The translations under genes were made by a program, and so were the position numbers. A stretch of DNA of 64,000 nucleotides from NCBI GenBank assembly GCA_963742205.1, contig CAVUKZ010000011.1, positions 186,001 through 250,000 on the forward strand. Reading direction: 5' to 3'. This DNA comes from WHSW01 sp963742205 (GTDB lineage Bacteria > Actinomycetota > Thermoleophilia > Solirubrobacterales > 70-9). The notes beneath the pieces were generated by a model that saw only the letters and a program-made list of their open reading frames with translations, was not told the origin of the DNA and ran no database searches. Below, piece after piece: positions 8,946-16,316 of the stretch (position 1 is the stretch's first letter; every line of letters begins with the position of its first letter).

Positions 8946-9737
8946 ATGACCGACCTGATCGATCGGATCGGGCCCTACCTCGGCATCGCCGCGTTCCTGG
9001 GCCTCGCGATCCTCGCCTTCCTGATCATTCAGCAGGCCCGGGACATCCGGCGCCTGCGCGAGTGGGCCGGGCGCGCCCCTGAGCGCAAGGACGAGGCGGC
9101 CGATGCGCTCGCCGCCGTCGCGGAGGCCCGCGGCGAGGAGGCCCACTCGACCGAGGGCGAGACGGTCCCCGAGCCACGCGGCGACGGGCGCCTCACGGGC
9201 GTTCGCGGCGCACTCGCGGATCGCTATGAGGCCGCCGACCGGCGGCTACCCGTCGATCCGCGCTATGTGCTCGCCGTGCTCGCTGCCGCGGTGATCGCCG
9301 CTGCCGTATTGACGAGCGGCTTCGGCATCTTCGGCGGCGACGAGGCCACGGGCGGGGGTGGCAATGGCAAGCACGGTGGCGGGGGAGGCAAGCCCGAGAA
9401 GGTCGAGGTCTCGGTCCTCAACGCGACGCAGGAGGACACCGTCGCCGGCGGGGAGGTGGTCGGCGTTCCCGGCCTCGCCGACGAGGTCGCCAAACAGGTG
9501 GTGCGCCCGGCCGGCTTCGCGGTGGGCGAGAAGGCCGATGCTTCGTCGGGCTTTGAGAACACGACCGTGATGTTCGAGCCCGGAAGCGACCAGGAGGCCG
9601 ACCAGCTCGCGAAGGCGGTGTCCGATCAGCTCGGCGAACCGGACGTGACACCGATGATCGGCGAGGTGCGTGACCTGGCCGGCAACGCGCCCCTGGCGCT
9701 CGTGATCGGCAGGGACGACTCCAACTTCGGCACCTAA
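8946..9737 (+). CDS. membrane protein with C-terminal LytR_C domain (first of two)
   Basis: A 263-residue protein. A hydrophobic helix at about 10-27 (IAAFLGLAILAFLIIQQA) and a second at about 98-118 flank a charged cytosolic segment. A Gly-rich linker then leads to a LytR_C domain (about 155-260): VEVSVLNATQ...GLADEVAKQV...VMFEPGSDQEADQLAKAV...APLALVIGRD. LytR_C domains usually follow LCP cell-wall ligase domains, but no LCP domain is present here. The next gene has the same architecture, so this is a tandem paralogue pair. Location between CapD and Wzy suggests a cell-envelope polymer role (inference). Confidence 0.75.
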   Translation: MTDLIDRIGPYLGIAAFLGLAILAFLIIQQARDIRRLREWAGRAPERKDEAADALAAVAEARGEEAHSTEGETVPEPRGDGRLTGVRGALADRYEAADRRLPVDPRYVLAVLAAAVIAAAVLTSGFGIFGGDEATGGGGNGKHGGGGGKPEKVEVSVLNATQEDTVAGGEVVGVPGLADEVAKQVVRPAGFAVGEKADASSGFENTTVMFEPGSDQEADQLAKAVSDQLGEPDVTPMIGEVRDLAGNAPLALVIGRDDSNFGT

Positions 9738-9744
9738 GCCGCAA

Positions 9745-10542
9745 ATGTCGGTCAGCGAGATCTTCGACACCGTCGGCGGTTTCATCGCCCTCGCCGCCCT
9801 GGTGGGGATCCTCCTCCTGTTGCCGCTCTACCTCTCCCAGCGCCGCGACGTGCGGCGGATGCGCGCCTGGATGGAGCGCGAGCCCGGGTACGCGACCGAG
9901 GAGCTGTCGGCCAGCGACCAGGCCCTCGACAACGCCGAGGCCGAGCTCGAGCGCCTGCTCGGGCCGACCGTCGTGGCCGAGCCCCCGGGCCAGACGACCC
10001 CGTCGGAACCGTTGCCGGCGGCGACGCGGGTGACGCACGAGCGCCCGGCGCTCGAGCGGATCACGATGGAGCGGGCGGCGCTCGAGCCACACCCGCGGTG
10101 GCGGCGCTTCGTCGGCCGGATCACCCAACCGCGCGTGCTGGTCGCGATCGGCGCCATCGCGCTGCTGCTCGGGGCGGGAGCGATCTACGCCTCGCAGCAA
10201 CTGCTCTCCGACGACGAGGGCCCGCGCGGACCGCACGTCGGCGCGGTGAACCCGAAGGACGTGAAGGTCGCCGTCTTCAACGGCACAGCGATCAACGGGC
10301 TCGCCGGCCTGGTGAGCTCGGACCTCGACTCGAGCGGGTACGACGTCGTCGCGACCACCAGCACCACGCCGGGGTACGCGCGCACCGTCGTCCTCTACGC
10401 CGAGCACCAAAAACCGGCGGCGCAGAAGGTCGCCGGCGATCTCGGGGTCAAGAAGAAGAAGGTCGAGCCCGTCGACCGCGACACCCGGGAGCTCGCCGCC
10501 GGCGCCGACGTCGTCGTGATCGCGGGCGAGGACAGGGCATAG
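9745..10542 (+). CDS. membrane protein with C-terminal LytR_C domain (second of two)
   Basis: A 265-residue paralogue of the preceding gene, starting 7 bases after its stop. One helix lies at about 12-30 (GGFIALAALVGILLLLPLYL) and another near 132-150 (VLVAIGAIALLLGAGAIYAS). The LytR_C domain starts with VKVAVFNGTAINGLAGLVS, the canonical FNG(T/A) signature, and ends VEPVDRDTRELAAGADVVVIAG. The long acidic and Arg-rich segment between helices is probably cytosolic, with the LytR_C domain outside. Downstream genes follow within a few bases, so an operon is likely. Confidence 0.78.
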   Translation: MSVSEIFDTVGGFIALAALVGILLLLPLYLSQRRDVRRMRAWMEREPGYATEELSASDQALDNAEAELERLLGPTVVAEPPGQTTPSEPLPAATRVTHERPALERITMERAALEPHPRWRRFVGRITQPRVLVAIGAIALLLGAGAIYASQQLLSDDEGPRGPHVGAVNPKDVKVAVFNGTAINGLAGLVSSDLDSSGYDVVATTSTTPGYARTVVLYAEHQKPAAQKVAGDLGVKKKKVEPVDRDTRELAAGADVVVIAGEDRA

Positions 10543-10546
10543 CCCC

Positions 10547-11026
10547 TTGGCGGACGGGCGCCCAGTTCTGCGCCGGCCGTTCGCGCTCGGAACGATCCTC
10601 TTCTTCGTCCTCGTCGTCGCCGTCCTGACGACGGCGGTCCTCGTCGTGCGCGCGCGGACGCCCGACCTCGTGCTCGAGGTGACCCAGCCACCGGCGAACC
10701 ACCCCGCAACCCTGCGCACCGGGGGCGAGCCACCGCGGAGCGTCGAGATCACCTTCTTCGTCCGCGAGTCCGACCCGCACGCCCTGGTCGGGATCGTCGA
10801 CTCGGAGGAGAACCTGGTCCGCACGCTGGACGGCGACGTCGCCCTGGACGAGGACGACCCGGTCACCTACACCTGGGACGGGCGCACGGACGCGGGGGGC
10901 TTCGTGCCGTCCGGGCGCTACCGGCTGCGCGTCGACCTGCCGGGCGAGCGCCGCGAGATGATCTGGCCGCGACGGATCACCGTGTTCACCGCCGGCAGCC
11001 CGATCCCCGAACCGGCTCCGGGATGA
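10547..11026 (+). CDS. single-pass membrane protein with FlgD-Ig-like domain
   Basis: A 159-residue protein starting at TTG 10547, just after the previous stop. One membrane helix (about 14-36, GTILFFVLVVAVLTTAVLVV) is followed by an external beta domain: SVEITFFVRESDPHALVGIVD, then TYTWDGRTDAGGFVPSGRYRLRVDL. This WDGRxDxGxxVPxGxY pattern is the hallmark of FlgD-type Ig domains that occur in many secreted bacterial proteins. Its stop overlaps the ATG of the polymerase gene (ATGA), so translation is probably coupled. It could be an envelope-anchored accessory to polysaccharide assembly; the role is inferred from context only. Confidence 0.72.
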   Translation: MADGRPVLRRPFALGTILFFVLVVAVLTTAVLVVRARTPDLVLEVTQPPANHPATLRTGGEPPRSVEITFFVRESDPHALVGIVDSEENLVRTLDGDVALDEDDPVTYTWDGRTDAGGFVPSGRYRLRVDLPGERREMIWPRRITVFTAGSPIPEPAPG

Positions 11027-12537
11027 ACACGTCGGCGATCGAGCTGATCGGGATCCTGATCGCCTGCGGCGCCGCCGCGGTGGCGCTGGTTGCCGAGGAT
11101 CGGCGCGGCCGCCAGGCGGCGATGGTGGTGGCGCTGATCGCGGCGCCCGTGCTGGTGCTCGGCGACGTCTGGGATGAGTCCCGGGTGGTGGACTTCCGCC
11201 ACAGCCCCGCGCAGCTCGGCGGCGCGGTGGTCGTCGGCGCGATCGCGCTCGCATTGCTGGCCGCCGCCTTCCGCCGCCGCCCGGAGTGGTTCGCGATCGC
11301 GGCGTTTGCCGTCCTGCCGTTGCGCGTCCCGGTGGAGATCGGCGGCGAGACGGCGAACCTCCTCGTCCCGCTCTACCTGGTGATCGGCTCGGGAGTGATC
11401 GCCTCGATCCTCTCCGGGCGTGAACCGAAGGACGAACGACGAACGACGAACGACTCCAGCCCCTGGCCCAAACGCCTGCGCTGGCTGCTCGCCGCCACCG
11501 TCGTCCTCTACGCCATCCAATCGGCCTACTCGGTCGACGTCCCCAACGCGATCGAGAACATCGGCTTCTTCCTCGTTCCGTTCTCGGTCCTCTTCGTCCT
11601 GGTCTGCGAGGCGCGCTGGAGCCGGGAGCTCGCCCGCCGGGCGCTGATCGCGGTCGGGATCGTCGCCGTCGGGTGCGCGCTGATCGGGATCTACCAGTAC
11701 TTCGCCCGCGACCTGTTCCTCAACGCGGAGCTCTTCGACGCGAACGAGCTGCACGTCTACTTCCGCGTCAACTCGATCTTCTTCGACCCAAACGTCTACG
11801 GCCGCTACCTCGCGCTGGCGATCACAGCGTTTGCGGCCTGCATCGCCTGGGGCGGCAGCCGCCGCGACCTGACGCTGGCCGGCCTGGTGTGCGCCGTCTG
11901 CCTGGTGGCCCTTGCGTTCAGCTACTCGATCACCAGCGCCGCATCGCTGCTCGCCGGGCTCGGGATCGTCGCGATCCTGCGCTACAGCTGGCGCGGTGCG
12001 ATCGCCTACGGAGCGCTCGGCCTGGCCGGCCTCGCCGTGCTCGTGATCGCCGGCGGCACCCCGACCAGCGACATCGAGGACGTCCGCAGCATCGACGCCG
12101 GGCACGCCGACCTGATCAAGGGAGGGCTCGCGCTCGCCGGGGCGATCGACGACCCCGACGCCCGCGACCAGGGCGACTTCGGCCGCCCCATCGCCGGCTA
12201 TGGCTCCGGGTCGTTCGGCCGTGCCTTCTTCGAGCACGTCGAGCAAGCGCGAACCACGGTCTCCCACTCGGAGCCGGTCAGCGTGGCCGCCGAGCAGGGG
12301 TTGATCGGCCTCGTCGTGTACGTGGGTCTGCTCGTCTGCGCGCTCGCGACCCTGCTTGGCTCGCACCCGGGCCGCTCGTTGATGCGGATCGTGGCCGCGG
12401 CCTGTTTCGTCGCCATCCTGGTCGACAGCTTCGGCTACACCGGCTTCGTGATCGACCCGGCGACCTGGGCGCTGCTCGGGCTCGGGATCGTGGCCCGCCG
12501 CGATCCGCCCGAGGACTTCGCGACGATTCCGGGCTAA
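11023..12537 (+). CDS. O-antigen ligase/Wzy-like polysaccharide polymerase
   Basis: A 504-residue multi-spanning membrane protein with about 12 hydrophobic helices and a long polar loop. The segment RVNSIFFDPNVYGRYLALAI and the later periplasmic loop GYGSGSFGRAFFEHVE...TTVSHSEPVSVAAEQGLIGL match the Wzy/O-antigen ligase pattern, in which a conserved H-SEP...G(L/I) loop precedes the last helices. It is probably the polymerase for the glycan whose precursors come from the CapD-like enzyme and are flipped by the next gene. A cytosolic loop is encoded partly by a 7-bp tandem repeat (11431-11454). Confidence 0.82.
   Translation: MNTSAIELIGILIACGAAAVALVAEDRRGRQAAMVVALIAAPVLVLGDVWDESRVVDFRHSPAQLGGAVVVGAIALALLAAAFRRRPEWFAIAAFAVLPLRVPVEIGGETANLLVPLYLVIGSGVIASILSGREPKDERRTTNDSSPWPKRLRWLLAATVVLYAIQSAYSVDVPNAIENIGFFLVPFSVLFVLVCEARWSRELARRALIAVGIVAVGCALIGIYQYFARDLFLNAELFDANELHVYFRVNSIFFDPNVYGRYLALAITAFAACIAWGGSRRDLTLAGLVCAVCLVALAFSYSITSAASLLAGLGIVAILRYSWRGAIAYGALGLAGLAVLVIAGGTPTSDIEDVRSIDAGHADLIKGGLALAGAIDDPDARDQGDFGRPIAGYGSGSFGRAFFEHVEQARTTVSHSEPVSVAAEQGLIGLVVYVGLLVCALATLLGSHPGRSLMRIVAAACFVAILVDSFGYTGFVIDPATWALLGLGIVARRDPPEDFATIPG
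11431..11454 (+). repeat. 7-bp tandem repeat GACGAAC x3.4 inside polymerase gene
   Basis: Three full copies of GACGAAC plus a partial GAC run through a cytosolic-loop region of the Wzy-like gene, coding for DERRTTND. Because the unit is not a multiple of three, gain or loss of one copy would shift the frame of the polymerase. The copy number here keeps the frame open. Confidence 0.7.
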
Positions 12538-12613
12538 TAGATGGCCGAGCCCCGACCCTCGCGCGCCCGGATGACGCCCCTGGCGCATCGCATCTCTGCG
12601 TCCTCGGGTGTTC

Positions 12614-12630
12614 GCGTGGCTCTGCCACGC
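12614..12630. other. short hairpin in the Wzy-Wzx intergenic region
   Basis: GCGTGGC (12614-12620), loop TCT, then GCCACGC (12624-12630): a perfect 7-bp stem with a 3-base loop in the 167-bp gap between polymerase and flippase genes. No T-run follows, so it is not a standard intrinsic terminator. It may be an attenuating or processing structure. The rest of the gap holds nothing recognisable. Confidence 0.3.
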
Positions 12631-12704
12631 ATCACACCCTGCGTCCTTGAGCTGCTCGGCCAGGCGCGCCCCCGGGCACACGTTGCTCGGGACTCGCCCA
12701 TCTA

Positions 12705-14264
12705 GTGTTCGAATACCTCCGCCGGCTGGCGACCACGGGCGCCGCGTACACGGCCTCGAGCGTGCTCTCGAAGCTGATCGCGGTCTTTCTGCTGCCCGTC
12801 TACACCGCGGCGCTGTCGCCCGCCGACTACGGCGCCGCCGAGGTCGTGCTGGCCTCGGTGATCGCGATCTCGATCGTCGTCCGGCTCGGGCTGATCGAGG
12901 CCCTCCTGCGCTTCTACTACCTGCCCGACGTCGACCGCCCCGAGGTCGTGCGGACCGGCTTCGCGGCCCTGTTCTGGTCCACGACGGTGATCGCCGCGAT
13001 CTGCCTCGCCTTCGCCGGACCGATCTCGGAGCTGCTGCTCGACCACACCGACGCGGAGCTGGGCCGCCTCGCGGTGCTCGGTCTCTGGACCCTCACGCTG
13101 TGGGAGTACGCGCTCACCCTGCTGCGGGTCGACGAGCGCGCGCGAGCCTACTTCTGGCTCACGGTGCTCAACGTCGTGGCGACCATCCCGGTGACCGTCT
13201 ACCTGGTGGTGGTGGCCGACGACGGCGCGGCGGGGATCCTCTGGGGCACGTTCGGCACCGGAGCGGCCTTTCTGGCCTGGCTGCTGTGGCAGGAGCGCCG
13301 TCGGCTGTCGCTCCGGTTCAAGTGGCCGCTGCTGCGGCGGATGACCCGCTTCGGCTTGCCCACGATGCCCGCTGAGCTCTCGCTTTACTCGCTCAACTTC
13401 ATCGACCGGATCCTCATCGTCCGCTTCGCCGGGCTCGCCGAGGCCGGGCTCTACGCGCTCGCGATCAAATTCGCCCAGGGGATGAACGTGATCGCCCGGG
13501 CGTTCCAGCTCGCCTGGCCGCCGCTGGCCTACTCGATCGCCGACGACGACGAGGCGCGTCGCGCATACAGCCTCGTCTTCACCTGGTTCGCCGCCGTGTG
13601 CGCCTTCGGGGTCGCGGGCCTGTGGTTGCTGGCGCGGTGGATCGTCGACCTGCTCGCCGCCCCCGCCTACTTCGACTCATACGAGGCGGTCGGGCTGCTC
13701 TCCACCGGGATCGCGCTGTACGCGCTCTACCTCGTCCTGGTCGTGATCCTCGGCCGTACCGGGCGGACGGAGTTCAACCTGCCGGCGACGATCGCCGGGA
13801 CGGTGGTGAACATCGTCGTCAACCTGATCCTGATCCCGCCCCTGGGCATCGTCGGCGCGGGGATCGCGCTGGTCGCCTCCTACCTCGTCGTGCTGGTGCT
13901 CATGTACGTGCTCACGCAGCGACTGTTCCCGGTTCCGTACGAGTGGGGTCGGCTGGGCCTGCTCTTCGGCGTGACCGCCGCGACGGTGGCGGCCGGCGAG
14001 CTCCTGCTCCCCACGCACGGGATCGGTGGCTTCGCCCTGCGCACCCTGCTCTGGTTCGCGATCCCCGTGATCCTGCTCGCCGCCGGCTTTCTCACCCGCG
14101 AGGAACGCGTCGGGCTGCGCGCCATGTTCAGCCCGGACGCGGTCCGCGAGCGGCTGCGGGCGCTGGCGAGCGAGCCGGAGCCGGCGAACCGCGAGCCCGA
14201 CTCGGCGGCCGGCGATTCCGCCGAGGTCTACGAGGCCGTGCGCCGCGACGAGGACAGGCTCTAA
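12705..14264 (+). CDS. Wzx-like polysaccharide flippase (MOP superfamily)
   Basis: A 519-residue protein with about 14 predicted membrane helices and the MATE/MOP N-terminal pattern (ASSVLSKLIAVFLLPVYTAALSPADYGAAEVV), as in oligosaccharide-lipid flippases. Start is GTG 12705, read as MFEYLRRLATTG. The polar tail (about 480-519) is acidic and ends AVRRDEDRL. It should move the lipid-linked repeat unit outward for the Wzy-like polymerase upstream. Its last eleven codons, stop included, and 14 following bases form copy 1 of a 45-bp direct repeat; copy 2 lies 2.04 kb downstream, next to the anti-sigma gene. Confidence 0.88.
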   Translation: MFEYLRRLATTGAAYTASSVLSKLIAVFLLPVYTAALSPADYGAAEVVLASVIAISIVVRLGLIEALLRFYYLPDVDRPEVVRTGFAALFWSTTVIAAICLAFAGPISELLLDHTDAELGRLAVLGLWTLTLWEYALTLLRVDERARAYFWLTVLNVVATIPVTVYLVVVADDGAAGILWGTFGTGAAFLAWLLWQERRRLSLRFKWPLLRRMTRFGLPTMPAELSLYSLNFIDRILIVRFAGLAEAGLYALAIKFAQGMNVIARAFQLAWPPLAYSIADDDEARRAYSLVFTWFAAVCAFGVAGLWLLARWIVDLLAAPAYFDSYEAVGLLSTGIALYALYLVLVVILGRTGRTEFNLPATIAGTVVNIVVNLILIPPLGIVGAGIALVASYLVVLVLMYVLTQRLFPVPYEWGRLGLLFGVTAATVAAGELLLPTHGIGGFALRTLLWFAIPVILLAAGFLTREERVGLRAMFSPDAVRERLRALASEPEPANREPDSAAGDSAEVYEAVRRDEDRL

Positions 14265-14278
14265 CCCGGCCCGCGGGC
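14234..14278 (+). repeat. 45-bp direct repeat, copy 1 (att-like, flippase 3' end)
   Basis: Exactly 45 bases identical to 16272-16316, starting GGCCGTGCGCCGCGACGAGG and ending CCCGGCCCGCGGGC. This copy contains the final codons and TAA of the flippase gene. The two copies are 2038 bp apart and bracket the glpF/HPr/dhaM/iclR segment. A direct repeat that preserves the 3' end of a host gene is the usual footprint of site-specific integration, though no integrase is present. Confidence 0.9.
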
Positions 14279-14328
14279 CGGGGTCCGCGGGCCCGTTCAC
14301 CGATGGCAACAGCCATCCTTCCGCTCGC

Positions 14329-14356
14329 TTGACATCCATCCCCAACCGTGTATGGT
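14329..14356 (+). promoter_or_regulatory. predicted sigma-70-type promoter of the glycerol facilitator gene
   Basis: TTGACA (14329-14334), a 16-base spacer and TATGGT (14351-14356) form a reasonable -35/-10 pair. A start of transcription near 14363 would put the IclR-type palindrome at about +5 to +20, a classical repressor position. The AGAGGAGAG ribosome-binding site then precedes ATG 14407. Confidence 0.55.
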
Positions 14357-14367
14357 CGCTGAATCGT

Positions 14368-14384
14368 ATTCGACATTGTCGAAT
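14368..14384. promoter_or_regulatory. IclR-type operator, site 1
   Basis: ATTCGACATTGTCGAAT is a perfect 8-bp inverted repeat around one central base. Nearly the same 17-mer (one arm mismatch) occurs at 15432-15448 before the iclR gene, so this is probably the regulator's own operator, placed just downstream of the predicted facilitator promoter. Confidence 0.75.
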
Positions 14385-14406
14385 GCAACTCAACAGAGGA
14401 GAGGTG

Positions 14407-14820
14407 ATGGAGCACTCACTGAAGCAGCGCACGCTGGCCGAGGGTCTCGGCACCGCGTTGCTCGTACTCGTCGGACCGGGCTCTGTGGTGGCGACCTTGA
14501 AGCTCGGCGGTGACGCCGCGTTCACGGGCGCGGACCTGCTCGGGATCTCATTCGCCTTCGGCCTCGTGATCGCTGCGATGGTGTACGCGATCGGGAAGGT
14601 CTCGGGGTGTCACATCAACCCGGCCGTCACCTTCGCACTGGCGACGACCAAGCGGTTCCCCTGGCGTGAGGTGCCTGCCTACTGGGCCGGCCAGGTGGTC
14701 GGGGCCGTCGCCGGTGCGTTTGCGATCTGGGCGCTGTTCGCTCAGGGCGGAACTGGAGCGAGCCGACGCAGACGGCGAGGTTCTCGAGCGCCCGGTCGGC
14801 GTCGGCGCCACTGGCGCTGA
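14407..14820 (+). pseudogene. glpF: glycerol facilitator/aquaporin (MIP), truncated at residue ~117
   Basis: The first ~117 residues are a clear MIP-family channel: TLAEGLGTALLVLVGPGSV (helix 1), LGISFAFGLVIAAMVYAIG (helix 2), and the first NPA loop SGCHINPAVTFALAT, then the third helix PAYWAGQVVGAVAGAFAIWALF. At about 14750 the channel sequence stops. The remaining frame (ASRRRRRGSRAPGRR...) is only the antisense of the convergent HPr gene. The second half of the channel, including the second NPA loop, is missing, so the product cannot be functional. It has its own promoter, IclR-type operator and RBS. The break looks like a deletion junction rather than a frameshift. Confidence 0.82.
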
Positions 14821-15019
14821 GCCGCAGCGTCGATCCGCCTCTGGCGCCTAGCGCGAGCACGGCGAGCAGGCTCTTCGCGTCGGCCTCGCCACCGTCGGCC
14901 GCGACCGTGATCTCGGCGTCGAACTGCATCGCGGCGCGGACGAAGTTCGCAGCCGGACGGGCATGCAGGTCGACCGCCGCGGGCAACTCGACGACGGTCT
15001 CAGAACTTGTTGACACCAC
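14627..15019 (-). CDS. HPr-like phosphocarrier (native stop lost at deletion junction)
   Basis: HPr-fold phosphocarrier of the Dha phosphotransferase branch. The native part (start GTG 15019 or 15016, overlapping the end of dhaM) has the active-site VDLHARPAANFV histidine, the GGEADAKSLLAVLALGA serine-46-like region and ends near ENLAVCV, about 85-88 residues as expected. The family stop codon is absent: the frame runs on through the antisense of the truncated glpF to 14627, adding about 40 unrelated Arg-rich residues. The junction lies near 14750. HPr itself may still fold; its sugar- or DHA-kinase partners are not in the window. Confidence 0.75.
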   Translation of the reverse strand: MVSTSSETVVELPAAVDLHARPAANFVRAAMQFDAEITVAADGGEADAKSLLAVLALGARGGSTLRLSASGADADRALENLAVCVGSLQFRPERTAPRSQTHRRRPRPPGRPSRQAPHARGTAWSSPVRR

Positions 15020-15404
15020 GCGCTCCCTCCGCAGCATCGACGACGCCGTCGATCGGGCTGCCGGCCGACGAGGCGACCGCGGCTGCCAGAGCGCCTTCGA
15101 CGAATGGGGCGTCGATCAGGCGTACGTGACCGTTTGAGCGACTCTCGAGCACGTGCTTGGTGGTCAGCACCGAGCTGCCGAGGTCGGCGAGCACGACCGC
15201 TCCACCACCGCGATCCGCGCGCCGTACCGCGGTTCGCACACGGTCCTCGTCGGTTCCGAGCTCGCCCGACGGACCGCCCCCCGCTGCGATGATGTCGACG
15301 TCCGGCCCGGCCATCTGGGCGGCGAGCTCGGCCAGACCCTCGGCGAGGGCGGCGCTGTGCGAAACGAGCACGATCCCGACCGTCTGGGGTGCCTCGTCCG
15401 TCAT
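15000..15404 (-). CDS. dhaM: dihydroxyacetone kinase phosphotransferase subunit DhaM (EIIA-Man-like)
   Basis: A 134-residue EIIA(Man)-like domain. IVLVSHSAALAEGLAEL carries the phospho-accepting His at about residue 16. The GGGPSGELGTD and VVLADLGSSVLTTKHVLE segments are typical of DhaM, which takes phosphate from HPr and gives it to DhaL-ADP for dihydroxyacetone phosphorylation. HPr follows with overlapping reading frames, so the pair is one operon. DhaK and DhaL are absent, probably lost in the deletion that also cut glpF. It is divergent from the IclR gene across a 35-bp gap containing the operator. Confidence 0.87.
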   Translation of the reverse strand: MTDEAPQTVGIVLVSHSAALAEGLAELAAQMAGPDVDIIAAGGGPSGELGTDEDRVRTAVRRADRGGGAVVLADLGSSVLTTKHVLESRSNGHVRLIDAPFVEGALAAAVASSAGSPIDGVVDAAEGARGVNKF

Positions 15405-15431
15405 CCGGGGTAGTCTACATCACCGAAGGCG

Positions 15432-15448
15432 ATTCGACAATGCCGAAT
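15432..15448. promoter_or_regulatory. IclR-type operator, site 2
   Basis: ATTCGACAATGCCGAAT, one mismatch from a perfect palindrome and 15 of 17 bases identical to site 1. It sits between the divergent dhaM and iclR genes and overlaps the likely iclR start codon (ATG 15440), which suggests autoregulation and control of dhaM. Confidence 0.7.
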
Positions 15449-16270
15449 AAGATCGAACAAACCCAGGAGGATCAGAACACGAAGTCGGGCAGGACCAAGG
15501 GAACGATTCAGTCCGTCGACCGCGCCGCGCGGATCCTGCGAGCGCTCGCCAGCGGCCCGCGCAGGCTCGGGGTCAGCGAGCTTTCCGACAAGCTCGGGAT
15601 CACGCGCCCGACGGTCCACGGGCTGCTCCAGACGCTCCAGGCGCACGGGTTCGTCGAGCAGGACCGCGAGTCCGAGAAGTACCAGCTCGGCCCGGGCCTT
15701 CTGCATCTGGGCAACTCCTATCTCGATCTGAACGAGCTTCGCGGTCGCTCGATCGTCCAGGCGGAGCGCCTGGCCGAGCGCACCTCGGCCTCGGTACGTG
15801 TCGGCGTCATGCACGGCCCGAGCGTGGTCGTCGTCCATCACGTGTTCCGCCCTGACGCCACCTTTCAGGTGCTCGAGGTCGGGGCAGAGCTCCCGGTCCA
15901 CGCAAGCGCTCTCGGCAAGGCGATCCTCGCCTACGCACCGCGAGAGCTGGTCAACGATCTGGTTGCCGAGGGCCTGCCGAAGCTGACCGGGCGTACGTTG
16001 GCGGCCAAGGCTCTCCGCGCGGAGCTCAAGGCGGTTCGCGAGACCGCGATCGCCCGTGAGCGAGACGAGGCCGTGCTCGGCGAGTCGAGCCTCGCGGGCA
16101 CGATCTTCGATCGCTCCGGGGCGGCCGTGGGCGCGATCGCCGTCGTTGGCGAGACCGAGACGATCATGCCGCGGGGGCCGTCGAAGGGCCTGCGCGCCGC
16201 CGTCGGCGACGCCGCCCGCGGCATCTCCCGCGAACTCGGAGCCCGCCGCTGGCCCGGCGTCGCGGAGTAG
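15440..16270 (+). CDS. IclR-family transcriptional regulator
   Basis: A 276-residue regulator: N-terminal winged helix (about 25-90, IQSVDRAARILRALASG...GVSELSDKLGITRPTVHGLLQTL) and a C-terminal IclR effector domain (about 105-265, VRVGVMHGPSVVVVHHV...ELPVHASALGKAILA...AIARERDEAVLGESSLAGTIFDRSG). ATG 15440 is preferred; a longer GTG start at 15389 would run over the operator region. Two matching palindromes (upstream of glpF and of itself) make it the probable repressor of the glycerol/dihydroxyacetone genes of this islet. Its stop is one base from copy 2 of the 45-bp repeat. Confidence 0.9.
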   Translation: MPNKIEQTQEDQNTKSGRTKGTIQSVDRAARILRALASGPRRLGVSELSDKLGITRPTVHGLLQTLQAHGFVEQDRESEKYQLGPGLLHLGNSYLDLNELRGRSIVQAERLAERTSASVRVGVMHGPSVVVVHHVFRPDATFQVLEVGAELPVHASALGKAILAYAPRELVNDLVAEGLPKLTGRTLAAKALRAELKAVRETAIARERDEAVLGESSLAGTIFDRSGAAVGAIAVVGETETIMPRGPSKGLRAAVGDAARGISRELGARRWPGVAE

Positions 16271-16271
16271 G

Positions 16272-16316
16272 GGCCGTGCGCCGCGACGAGGACAGGCTCT
16301 AACCCGGCCCGCGGGC
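16272..16316 (+). repeat. 45-bp direct repeat, copy 2 (att-like, next to anti-sigma gene)
   Basis: Perfect copy of 14234-14278. It contains an orphan duplicate of the flippase 3' end (codons for AVRRDEDRL and TAA) whose TAA overlaps the anti-sigma stop as CTAA. This is the arrangement expected if flippase and anti-sigma genes were originally convergent neighbours sharing stop bases, before the 2-kb segment was inserted. Confidence 0.9.

Noticed and set aside
12614..12630. Hairpin as intrinsic terminator of the polymerase gene
   Set aside because: Seven-bp stem with no following T-run; it does not meet terminator criteria.
14279..16271. The 2-kb islet as an insertion sequence
   Set aside because: No transposase and no terminal inverted repeats; the 45-bp direct repeats are too long for an IS target duplication.
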